This document shows positions 1 to 4,884 of a stretch of 11,909 bases of DNA, one piece after another (the stretch's first letter is position 1; every line of letters begins with the position of its first letter). A model generated the notes under the pieces. The model was not told the DNA's origin, did no database searches, and worked only from the letters and a program-made list of their open reading frames with translations. Position numbers and translations under genes: made by a program. Source of the stretch: Candidatus Zixiibacteriota bacterium (GTDB lineage: Bacteria; Zixibacteria; MSB-5A5; SM1-73); assembly GCA_029933635.1 (NCBI GenBank), contig JAOZNS010000069.1, positions 1 to 11,909 of the forward strand, read 5' to 3'.

Positions 1-163
1 AAGGAACATCTTTTGTGACTAAATAAATTTACACACAAATTCAAACATTACCTTAAACTAATTTCTCTTGCAGGCTGGGAGGGTCTGCTTATTGGAGGAT
101 TAAGTTTTCTTCTTATTTCTTTGGGGTATCCGAGCATGGGCTAAGGTCAGACGGGCGTCGGAA

Positions 164-1000
164 TTAGCTTAAGTATTCTAAAATCAAGGAGATGTTTCTT
201 TTCAGGTCCTTGCGGTGGGAGATGATGTCCAAGAACCCATGCTCCAGGAAAAACTCTGAGCTCTGGAAGCCAGGAGGAAGGTCTTGTTTTATGGTCTGTT
301 GGATCACCCGGGGACCGGCAAATCCTAAAAGAGCCTTGGGCTCGGCGATGATCACATCGCCCAAGGAGGCATAACTGGCCATCACCCCGGCGGTGGTGGG
401 ATTGGTCAGGACCGAGATATACGGGATGTTCTGCTCATACAATTTGGCTAAAAGCGCCGAGGTTTTTGCCATCTGCATCAAAGAGAGTATCCCCTCCTGC
501 ATTCTGGCTCCCCCGGAGCAGGAGACGATCACCAGAGGAATTTTTCCTTCCAATGATCTTTCGATTGCCCGGGCAACCTTCTCTCCCACAACCGATCCCA
601 TGCTTCCCCCAATAAATCCAAAATCCATCACTCCAAAGCTGATCTCCCGTCCATCAATTTTGCCGATTCCGGTTACGATGGCATCCTTAAGGTTCGTCTT
701 TTTCTGGGAGTCTTTAATCCGATCAGAGTATCTTTTTGAATCCTTAAACCCTAAGGGATCGGAAGCCACCAGATCTTTATCGTATTCCTCTAACCTTCCC
801 TCATCTAAAAGCAAATTGATATAATCTTTGCTTTTTATGCGAAAATGGTGGTCACACTTAGGGCAAACCCAAAGATGCTTTTCCAGCTCCTTTCGATAGA
901 CGATCTCCCCGCAGGAGTCACACTTGATCCAGATGCCATTCGGGATTTCCTTCTTTCTTTGGGGAATCAACCCCCCCTTGACCTTTCTAAACCATTCCAT
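164..1000 (-). CDS. accD: Acetyl-CoA carboxylase carboxyltransferase subunit beta
   Basis: AccD pairs with AccA to move the carboxyl group from carboxybiotin-BCCP to acetyl-CoA, giving malonyl-CoA, the first committed step of fatty-acid synthesis in the cytoplasm. The 278-residue product has the usual bacterial AccD layout. A four-cysteine zinc ribbon (C27, C30, C46, C49) sits at the N-terminus, after the typical MEWFRKVKGG opening. A crotonase-fold carboxyltransferase domain follows, with the conserved stretches FGFIGGSMGSVVGEK, SCSGGARMQEG and PTTAGVMASYASLGD, and GFAGPRVIQQT near residue 230. The ATG at 1000 is chosen because it gives the family's normal start. No good Shine-Dalgarno sequence precedes it, so expression may depend on readthrough from upstream. 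It lies just past the accessory island, 25 bases after a short ORF. Nothing appears truncated. Identity is very secure. Confidence 0.97.
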   Translation of the reverse strand: MEWFRKVKGGLIPQRKKEIPNGIWIKCDSCGEIVYRKELEKHLWVCPKCDHHFRIKSKDYINLLLDEGRLEEYDKDLVASDPLGFKDSKRYSDRIKDSQKKTNLKDAIVTGIGKIDGREISFGVMDFGFIGGSMGSVVGEKVARAIERSLEGKIPLVIVSCSGGARMQEGILSLMQMAKTSALLAKLYEQNIPYISVLTNPTTAGVMASYASLGDVIIAEPKALLGFAGPRVIQQTIKQDLPPGFQSSEFFLEHGFLDIISHRKDLKRNISLILEYLS

Positions 1001-1025
1001 AGGATCAGAGCTTGCTATTAAGGAT

Positions 1026-1169
1026 TCATTGATTTAAAATATTGTTCAACACTCTCTCAATATTGTCAAACCAATATTCTTTATAACCATGTTGGGAGAG
1101 CCCGCTAACATCATCAGTCCACAGAGATACATACACCTTAGTTAAGCCCATATCGTCCAGAATGTCCAT
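1026..1169 (-). CDS. Short ORF after hepT, possible C-terminal gene fragment
   Basis: I do not recognise this 47-codon frame. It begins at an ATG (1169-1167) and ends in TGA (1028-1026). The translation looks protein-like (MGLTKVYVSLWTDDVSGL and later GYKEYWFDNIERVL): aromatic-rich, with a C-terminal helix ending ILNQ. It is in the same reading frame as hepT. The frame is open from the codon right after the hepT stop (1191-1193), with KVARIFL coded before the ATG. No strong ribosome-binding site precedes the ATG. It may be the surviving tail of a larger degraded gene of the accessory island, a small third gene of the toxin-antitoxin unit, or chance. The protein-like composition favours the first. 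Confidence 0.4.
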   Translation of the reverse strand: MDILDDMGLTKVYVSLWTDDVSGLSQHGYKEYWFDNIERVLNNILNQ

Positions 1170-1190
1170 CAAAAATATTCTTGCTACCTT

Positions 1191-1541
1191 TTACCCGAGT
1201 TTTTCTAAATCCTCTAAGACCTTCTTTATCATCGGCTTCAATCGAGGGATGTCCTCTTTTACAGCAAGCCATACTTCTTCAAAATCCACGATAAAATAGC
1301 CATGAATTATTTTGTCTCTCATGCCCGCCATATCCCGCCAGGGAATATCCGGATATCTGTTTCTTATCTCTTCGGGGATATTTTTAGTCGCTTCTCCTAT
1401 AACTTCGATGCATCTTATAACCGCATCACCTGTTTTACGGTCCTTGAGAAATTCATCCCGGCTAACTCCCCGGACATGCTCTTCCGCCCTTTCCATATAT
1501 TCAACTATATCGTTGATATAAAGTTTAGCGCTTCTTTTCAT
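1191..1541 (-). CDS. hepT: HepT-like HEPN ribonuclease toxin (DUF86 family)
   Basis: This is the toxin half of a MntA/HepT (minimal nucleotidyltransferase/HEPN) module. HepT proteins are small all-helical ribonucleases acting on RNA in the cytoplasm. In studied systems the partner MntA silences them by AMPylating a tyrosine beside the active site. The 116-residue protein has the family length and the diagnostic RX4HXY motif, R75-DKII-H80-G-Y82, in the context MAGMRDKIIHGYF. Also present is the upstream EVIGEATKNIPEEIRNRYPDIPWR segment typical of DUF86 proteins, read across residues 46-69. It overlaps the upstream mntA by four bases (ATGA), indicating translational coupling. Both catalytic residues and the AMPylation-target tyrosine are intact, so the toxin is predicted to be functional. 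The assignment is strong; activity is inferred. Confidence 0.93.
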   Translation of the reverse strand: MKRSAKLYINDIVEYMERAEEHVRGVSRDEFLKDRKTGDAVIRCIEVIGEATKNIPEEIRNRYPDIPWRDMAGMRDKIIHGYFIVDFEEVWLAVKEDIPRLKPMIKKVLEDLEKLG

Positions 1542-1831
1542 ACCGAGACCGCCTCTTTTAAGATAACCTCTCTCAATTCCTTTCTTATATTTTTTTTAGG
1601 GACAACATCAGCCTTGATTCCAAGAATGTCGGAGAGATGGTTTTCAAGGGAGACTATATGGAGAAGGCTTACTGGCGTTTCAAATTCTACAAGGATGTCG
1701 ATGTCACTCCCTTTTTTCTGCTCCTTCCTGACGTATGAACCAAAGATCGCAATCGTTTTCACCTTAAATCGTCTCTCCAGTTCTTCTTTATGTATATTTA
1801 TGATCTTTATAATTTCTTCTACTGTTTTCAT
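1538..1831 (-). CDS. mntA: MntA-like nucleotidyltransferase antitoxin
   Basis: MntA antitoxins are minimal polymerase-beta-fold nucleotidyltransferases that neutralise HepT by transferring AMP to the tyrosine of its RX4HXY motif. From the ATG at 1831 the product is 97 residues. It has the GSX10DXD signature (G31-S32 to D43-I-D45, within FGSYVRKEQKKGSDIDILVEF) and a further acidic residue at D75 (IKADVV), the expected third metal ligand. I prefer 1831 over the in-frame ATG at 1843. The later start matches the usual MKTVEEII-type opening, has GGTGG five bases upstream, and lies two bases after the stop of a small upstream ORF; the earlier ATG has no visible ribosome-binding site. The ATGA overlap with hepT keeps antitoxin translation ahead of toxin. 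The module sits among restriction-modification remnants. Confidence 0.92.
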   Translation of the reverse strand: MKTVEEIIKIINIHKEELERRFKVKTIAIFGSYVRKEQKKGSDIDILVEFETPVSLLHIVSLENHLSDILGIKADVVPKKNIRKELREVILKEAVSV

Positions 1832-1833
1832 CT

Positions 1834-1887
1834 TTACCACCATATCAAAGACTTAATCTGTTTATAATCCAGATTTTTAAAGTCCAT
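1834..1887 (-). CDS. 17-codon mini-ORF directly upstream of mntA
   Basis: The frame encodes MDFKNLDYKQIKSLIWW and stops with TAA only two bases before the preferred mntA ATG at 1831. Its ATG (1887-1885) has the best-looking ribosome-binding site in this part of the window: GGAG at 1896-1893, five bases upstream. It could be a leader peptide that couples ribosome delivery to mntA. It could also be the stub of a gene whose body was lost, since the frame is open upstream to 1941 with protein-like sequence (KWIKKIIPDYVGFEGG). A dedicated function is not established. Confidence 0.35.
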   Translation of the reverse strand: MDFKNLDYKQIKSLIWW

Positions 1888-1931
1888 CTTCTCTCCACCC
1901 TCAAATCCAACATAATCAGGGATTATCTTTT

Positions 1932-2402
1932 TTATCCACTTTTATGTTCTAAGGTAGAAATATCGAAGGAAAATTTAATTCCTCTTTTATCCCCCTTTAT
2001 TAAAGGGAGATTGAGGGGGATTTCGACCTCAAGATTTTTAAATAGCCTGTCAGTCTTGACATAATAAAGCATGTGAGTTTTCCAGAAAAGCATTACATCT
2101 TTCTCATCGGTGTAGACTTTTTCATAGATATTTTTATGAATTGGAGTATACCTGAAATAGATTGATCTGCTTTCGGAGAAATATGATTCAAAGAAGGTGT
2201 AAAGTTTATCGAAAAGTTCCTCTTTAAAATCGGGAAACGGCTTTGTGGCTTTTTCAATATCCTCCCTGAGCTTAGGGAACACACCCTTCTCGTAGTATCT
2301 CGATTTGATTCGCATCAGATTGATGTGTCCGGATTCGCCCTCAACCTTTGCCCCCACGAATACATCTTTCAACGCTCTATAAAATTTTTCTTCCCTATTC
2401 AT
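1932..2402 (-). pseudogene. N-terminal fragment of a site-specific DNA methyltransferase
   Basis: The 156-residue product matches, from memory, the N-terminal region of large site-specific DNA (adenine) methyltransferases of restriction-modification systems. Recognisable runs are NREEKFYRALKDVFVGAKVEG, ESGHINLMRIKSRYYEKGVF, FPDFKEELFDKLYTFF, YTPIHKNIYEKVYTD and DVMLFWKTHMLYYVKTDRLF. Those proteins run for many hundreds of residues more. This one stops at residue 156, just after FSFDISTLEHK, before any SAM-binding or (D/N)PP(Y/W) catalytic motif, so it cannot be an active methylase. Residues 129-141 (PLNLPLIKGDKRG) are encoded by a palindromic repeat that appears inserted in frame. The gene starts 33 bases after rimI with a weak GGGGAT ribosome-binding site. 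The family assignment is recollection of the sequence pattern, not a search. A translated but inactive fragment is possible. Confidence 0.7.
1981..2020. repeat. C-rich palindromic repeat inserted in the methyltransferase fragment
   Basis: The segment has a perfect 7-base inverted repeat, CCCTTTA/TAAAGGG (1993-1999 and 2001-2007, one-base loop), flanked by runs of five Cs on the left and five Gs on the right (ATCCCCC and GAGGGGGA). This matches the general style of dispersed CCCCCTTTATTAAAGGGGG-type repeats found in many uncultured and deltaproteobacterial genomes, which often encode NLPLIKGDKGG-like peptides when they land in genes. Here it is read through in frame as PLNLPLIKGDKRG. Confidence 0.65.
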
Positions 2403-2435
2403 AATTTTATCCCCGGTGGATGAAAACTTCGTTTC

Positions 2436-2891
2436 TTAAAGACTTTTCATCATGATTATGGCGTCCTCGGTGGGGAATCGGTAATAGCCTTTTCTTCTTT
2501 CCACCTCCACGAAACCGGATTCTGCATAAAGATTTAGGGCGGGCAGATTAGATTCTCTCACGCTTAATACCACGTTTGAGCAACCACTCCTCTTTGCCTC
2601 CCAAAATACCCTCTCCATCATCATTTTACCGATGCCCTTTCTCCTGTGTTCAGGTGATACGGCGAAATTTGCGATCTCGATCTGATCGTCTATTTGCCAT
2701 AGGCAGGTGTATGCAACAACCTTTGATCCCAACTTGGCCACCAGAGGAATAGAAAATACGTTTTTGAGCTCCTCCTCGAAGCTTCTTTTGCTCCAGGGAT
2801 CAGAAAAGCAAAGCTTCTCCAAACGGGCAACTTCTTCTAAATCCTCCTGTCTCATCCTTTGAAGGGTGATATGCTTAATCTTTGGCCACAC
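2436..2891 (-). CDS. rimI: Ribosomal protein bS18 alanine N-acetyltransferase, GNAT family
   Basis: RimI uses acetyl-CoA to acetylate the N-terminal alanine of ribosomal protein S18 in the cytoplasm. The 151-residue product has the GNAT fold signatures. These are IANFAVSPEHRRKGIGKMMM (residues 73-92, with the RRKGIG acetyl-CoA pyrophosphate loop), VVLSVRESNLPALNLYAESGF (residues 107-127) and the RimI-typical C-terminal YYRFPTEDAIIM. Tyr122 corresponds to the catalytic acid Tyr115 of E. coli RimI. The position of the E. coli catalytic base Glu103 (in LEVR) is serine here (S110, in LSVR). The start is GTG at 2891, 17 bases inside the end of tsaB, so the two are translationally coupled; this tsaB-rimI pairing is common in bacteria. 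The identity is supported by length, context and motifs, though the lost glutamate leaves some doubt about substrate or mechanism. Confidence 0.9.
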   Translation of the reverse strand: MWPKIKHITLQRMRQEDLEEVARLEKLCFSDPWSKRSFEEELKNVFSIPLVAKLGSKVVAYTCLWQIDDQIEIANFAVSPEHRRKGIGKMMMERVFWEAKRSGCSNVVLSVRESNLPALNLYAESGFVEVERRKGYYRFPTEDAIIMMKSL

Positions 2892-3576
2892 TTTTGAATT
2901 TGAGCTCAGCCTCCGACATCCTTATATATAGAGGTTCTAACTCTTCGATTCTTTCCTCTTGACCCGCTAAAAGCCTTTTCGAGCCCAAACGTGCCACCGA
3001 GGCGCCACCGGGCGCGGACTGTTCTCCCAGGGCAAAGCTGGCTTTTTCTCCTAAAAGCGCCTTCAGTTTTCTTCGATAAAGTCTTGCTCCGGGACCAACG
3101 AAAAGATTTTTCCCCTCAATCTTTTTGACCAGGTTCTCAACTTCGGTCACCTGATATGGGCCCATCCTTTTTAACTTGCCTTCGCTGGTATCATAGATGG
3201 CGGCATACACCTGATTTTTTTTAGCATCCAGGAGAGGAATCACCGGGTATCGACAGTAAAGGGAAAGCGAAGCTAAGGCATCCAGGCTGGGAACGCTGGC
3301 AAGAGGCTTTCCGGAAACCAGACACAACCCCTTCACGGTGGACAATCCGATTCTCAAACCGGTGAAGGAACCGGGTCCGATGGAGATGGCCACTCCATCC
3401 AGATCCCTTAACCTCAAACCTATGGTCTTAAAAGCCAGGTCAATGGTGGGCATAAGGATTTCTGAGTAAGTAACCTTCACATCAAACTTCAGATCCACCA
3501 ACACCTCATCATCTTCAACGATGCCCACCCCGGCAGTCATGGTGGAAGTATCAATACCTAAAACCTTCATTGGCAT
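2875..3576 (-). CDS. tsaB: tRNA t6A37 threonylcarbamoyladenosine biosynthesis protein TsaB
   Basis: TsaB is the inactive ASKHA-fold partner that dimerises with TsaD. With TsaE it supports transfer of threonylcarbamoyl to A37 of ANN-decoding tRNAs. The 233-residue protein opens with VLGIDTSTMTAGVGIV. It carries the family hallmark SIGPGSFTGLRIGLSTVKGL near residues 65-84, LDALASLSLYCRYPVIPLLDAKKNQVYAA in the middle, and the usual EPLYIRMSEAE close to the C-terminus. Two starts are possible, the ATG at 3576 and the ATG at 3570; the second gives the more typical MKVLGIDTS opening, and neither has a clear ribosome-binding site. It is preceded by a 417-base gene-poor gap to tsaE and overlaps rimI by 17 bases. 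TsaD and TsaC are not in the window. Confidence 0.95.
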   Translation of the reverse strand: MPMKVLGIDTSTMTAGVGIVEDDEVLVDLKFDVKVTYSEILMPTIDLAFKTIGLRLRDLDGVAISIGPGSFTGLRIGLSTVKGLCLVSGKPLASVPSLDALASLSLYCRYPVIPLLDAKKNQVYAAIYDTSEGKLKRMGPYQVTEVENLVKKIEGKNLFVGPGARLYRRKLKALLGEKASFALGEQSAPGGASVARLGSKRLLAGQEERIEELEPLYIRMSEAELKFKSVAKD

Positions 3577-3681
3577 ATTCTGGAATCAATGCAAAGCCAT
3601 ATATTCGCTTTTCCCTTTGGCCATTTCTTTCATACCAGAATAAGAGAAAGAATCAGATCTTTGAAAAGCAGCTTGTTGATT

Positions 3682-3912
3682 TTATGTCCGATTGTGGACT
3701 CGTTTGAATTTTTGGCTCTTCTCCAAAAGAGTTGCTAATTTCTGTCTGTTGGAAGTTGAATCCCTTAAATAAGCTTTGGTTTGACCCAAAGGTGTAAACC
3801 ATGCTTTTTTTACCTCTCCCCCTTCGTCCCCTCTCCATCCAGATGGATGGAGAGGGGGAGATAGGTCCCTTGACTCAAATGAGGGGTGAGGTCCCCTAAG
3901 ATTCGCCGTCAT
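3682..3912 (-). CDS. Doubtful small ORF reading through repeat copy A
   Basis: A 76-codon frame starts at an ATG (3912-3910) with a strong ribosome-binding site, GGAG at 3921-3918, five bases upstream. Its first half is read from the hairpin-rich repeat (Pro/Gly-rich, with SPPLHPSGWRGDEGGE). Its second half is basic, ending FKRVHNRT. I recognise no domain. Most likely it is a chance frame across non-coding repeat DNA, or the stub of a gene invaded by the repeat. The ribosome-binding site is the only reason to list it. Confidence 0.15.
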   Translation of the reverse strand: MTANLRGPHPSFESRDLSPPLHPSGWRGDEGGEVKKAWFTPLGQTKAYLRDSTSNRQKLATLLEKSQKFKRVHNRT

Positions 3913-3981
3913 CTTAACTCCTTTTCATTTGAATCCTGCGGACACTATCCAAAATTCCAGCAACTAAATTGGAGAAGACCC
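3808..3981. repeat. Composite repeat, copy A, downstream of tsaE
   Basis: Three blocks recur in the same order and orientation as in copy B on the other side of tsaE. They are TTTTACCTCTCCCCC (3808-3822), a block starting ACTCAAATGAGGG at 3873 and running through TGAGGT, and AACTAAATTGGAGAAGACC (3962-3980). The 11-mer TCATTTGAATC is also shared (3925-3935). Between the first two blocks lies a perfect 13-base inverted repeat. The spacer sequence differs from copy B, so this is a mosaic, MITE- or REP-like element and not a simple duplication. No transposase is present. Confidence 0.7.
3828..3857. repeat. Perfect 13-bp hairpin inside repeat copy A
   Basis: The arms CCCCTCTCCATCC (3828-3840) and GGATGGAGAGGGG (3845-3857) are perfectly complementary across a four-base AGAT loop. 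Neither strand has a following run of T, so an intrinsic terminator is unlikely. A structural role in RNA, or the core of a mobile repeat, is more plausible. Confidence 0.8.
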
Positions 3982-3993
3982 GAATTTTTTAGC

Positions 3994-4431
3994 TTATGGG
4001 CTAAACTCCTTTACTTTGATTTGTCTTTCGGTTTCGGAGACGATCCTTAAGTTAATTTCCCATCTTTTTTCGGGCAAAAAAGCCCTCACCTTCTCGGCCC
4101 ATTCGATCAAGGTGATCCCCTTGCCATAGAAATATTCCTCATAGCCTAATTTAATAAATTCCTCCACATTTTCCAAGCGATATAAATCAAAATGGTAAAT
4201 CCAGATGGGCAAGTTATGTAATTTTCCCGGATATTCATTGATGATGACAAAGCTGGGACTGGTGACCGGTCTTTCGACATCCAGTCCCCTGCAGATACCT
4301 TGAATCAGCACCGTCTTACCACTTCCCAGAGGACCCATAAGTGCTATCACCGATCCAGGCTTAAGTCCTTGGGCTAACTTTCTGCCAAATTCTTTTGTCT
4401 CCTCGGGGCTGGAGGTCTTCTTTTCTATCAT
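3994..4431 (-). CDS. tsaE: tRNA t6A37 biosynthesis ATPase TsaE
   Basis: TsaE is the small P-loop ATPase that binds the TsaB-TsaD complex and is needed for multiple turnovers of t6A synthesis. From the ATG at 4431 the product is 145 residues, normal for the family. It has the SSPEETKEFGRKLA N-terminus, a Walker A motif GPLGSGKT (residues 33-40), the switch-like VTSPSFVIINEY, the HFDLYRLENVEEF motif and TLIEWAEKV near the end. A longer frame begins with TTG at 4470, but the extra 13 residues are atypical and have no ribosome-binding site, so 4431 is preferred. The gene sits alone between two copies of a composite repeat. That separates it from porX upstream and tsaB downstream, so it probably needs its own promoter or long readthrough. 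Confidence 0.95.
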   Translation of the reverse strand: MIEKKTSSPEETKEFGRKLAQGLKPGSVIALMGPLGSGKTVLIQGICRGLDVERPVTSPSFVIINEYPGKLHNLPIWIYHFDLYRLENVEEFIKLGYEEYFYGKGITLIEWAEKVRAFLPEKRWEINLRIVSETERQIKVKEFSP

Positions 4432-4537
4432 GACTTTCAGCAGGGTATAAAATAAATCTTTTAGAATCAAATAAATTTTTTCGATTCTTCTCCCGATTAG
4501 TGGAAAAAATAAGATCCAAATAAAATAAAAAGAGCCC

Positions 4538-4732
4538 TTTTACCTCTCCCCCAAAATTCCCCTTTCCACTTTGTGAAGAGTGGGAAAAGAGATCATTTGT
4601 TCATTTGAATCTCATTTGAGTCAAATGACCGTAGGAACTCAAATGAGGGTGAGGTTCTAAGAAGAACAAATCCAATAAGTTTTTATCCTCTTTCTCTTGC
4701 AAAAATCCCTTGAACTAAAATGGAGAAGACCG
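4538..4732. repeat. Composite repeat, copy B, upstream of tsaE
   Basis: This is the second copy of the element flanking tsaE. Its shared blocks are TTTTACCTCTCCCCC (4538-4552), ACTCAAATGAGGG with TGAGGT (4637-4655) and AACTAAAATGGAGAAGACC (4713-4731), plus TCATTTGAATC (4601-4611), which has moved relative to its position in copy A. Its hairpins differ from those of copy A. An imperfect stem, TTTCCACT with AGTGGGAAA, lies near 4563-4587, and a long CTCATTTGAGT/ACTCAAATGAG stem follows. Both copies are in direct orientation about 730 bases apart. Confidence 0.7.
4611..4647. repeat. Nested inverted repeats in copy B
   Basis: CTCATTTGAGT (4611-4621) pairs perfectly over 11 bases with ACTCAAATGAG (4637-4647). 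The left arm can alternatively fold on its neighbour as TCATTTGA/TCAAATGA (4612-4619 and 4621-4628, one-base centre). The two foldings are mutually exclusive, which is compatible with a switch but may only reflect repeat decay. Confidence 0.7.
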
Positions 4733-4884
4733 TTTTTTCTTTCAGGCTATGAAGATAACCCACCCATTCCCTTAAAAAAAGGTGCTATCATCCTAATTCA
4801 GATCCATCCTCTCCTGGGTTCTGCAAAAGAGATCCGGAGAAAATGAATCGAAAATCACAAAAGCCTATACCATCTTTGTTGTTT

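Larger units (their letters stand above)
3577..3993. other. Gap between tsaE and tsaB holding repeat copy A
   Basis: No convincing gene lies in these 417 bases. The right half (3808-3981) is copy A of a composite repeat. Further left is a short hairpin, CTTTGG/CCAAAG (3774-3779 and 3786-3791, six-base loop), with no T-tract on either strand to make it a terminator. Close to tsaB, a minus-strand frame ending at TGA codes MKEMAKGKSEYMALH, which looks protein-like but is too short to assign. No clear sigma-70 promoter was found. Confidence 0.6.
4471..4884. other. Gap between porX-like gene and tsaE holding repeat copy B
   Basis: No gene was seen in these 414 bases. Most of the middle (4538-4732) is repeat copy B. 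Nearer the end of the porX-like gene is CCTTAAAAAAAGG (about 4771-4783), a short A/T-loop palindrome that might mark weak 3' processing or termination but lacks a GC-rich stem. The minus-strand 13-mer AGGATAAAAACTT (4689-4677) also occurs upstream of the porX-like gene. No confident promoter could be assigned. Confidence 0.55.

Noticed and set aside
192..824. Plus-strand open frames opposite accD
   Set aside because: They lie antisense to a textbook AccD with intact motifs and encode no recognisable protein; they are shadows of its codon bias.
1038..1078. AATATTG/CAATATT repeated three times upstream of accD, resembling an operator
   Set aside because: The copies fall in the short ORF, where two match Asn-Ile codons in the same register; AT-rich 7-mers of this kind are expected by chance.
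1302..1856. A 184-codon plus-strand open frame across hepT and mntA
   Set aside because: It is antisense to two overlapping genes with diagnostic catalytic motifs, and its translation is low-complexity Ser/Phe/Ile with no domain.
3589..3640. Short minus-strand frame MKEMAKGKSEYMALH just upstream of tsaB
   Set aside because: The wording looks protein-like, but 15 codons with no ribosome-binding site or recognisable family is too little to call a gene.
3828..3857. 13-bp hairpin as an intrinsic terminator for tsaE
   Set aside because: It is GC-rich and perfect, but no U-tract follows on either strand and it sits well past the stop codon inside a repeat.
3808..4732. The two repeat copies as a CRISPR array or insertion sequence
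   Set aside because: There are only two copies with unequal internal spacing and a gene between them, no transposase, no cas genes and no clear target-site duplication.
4771..4783. CCTTAAAAAAAGG palindrome as a terminator after the porX-like gene
   Set aside because: The stem is only four base pairs with an all-A/T loop, too weak to call.
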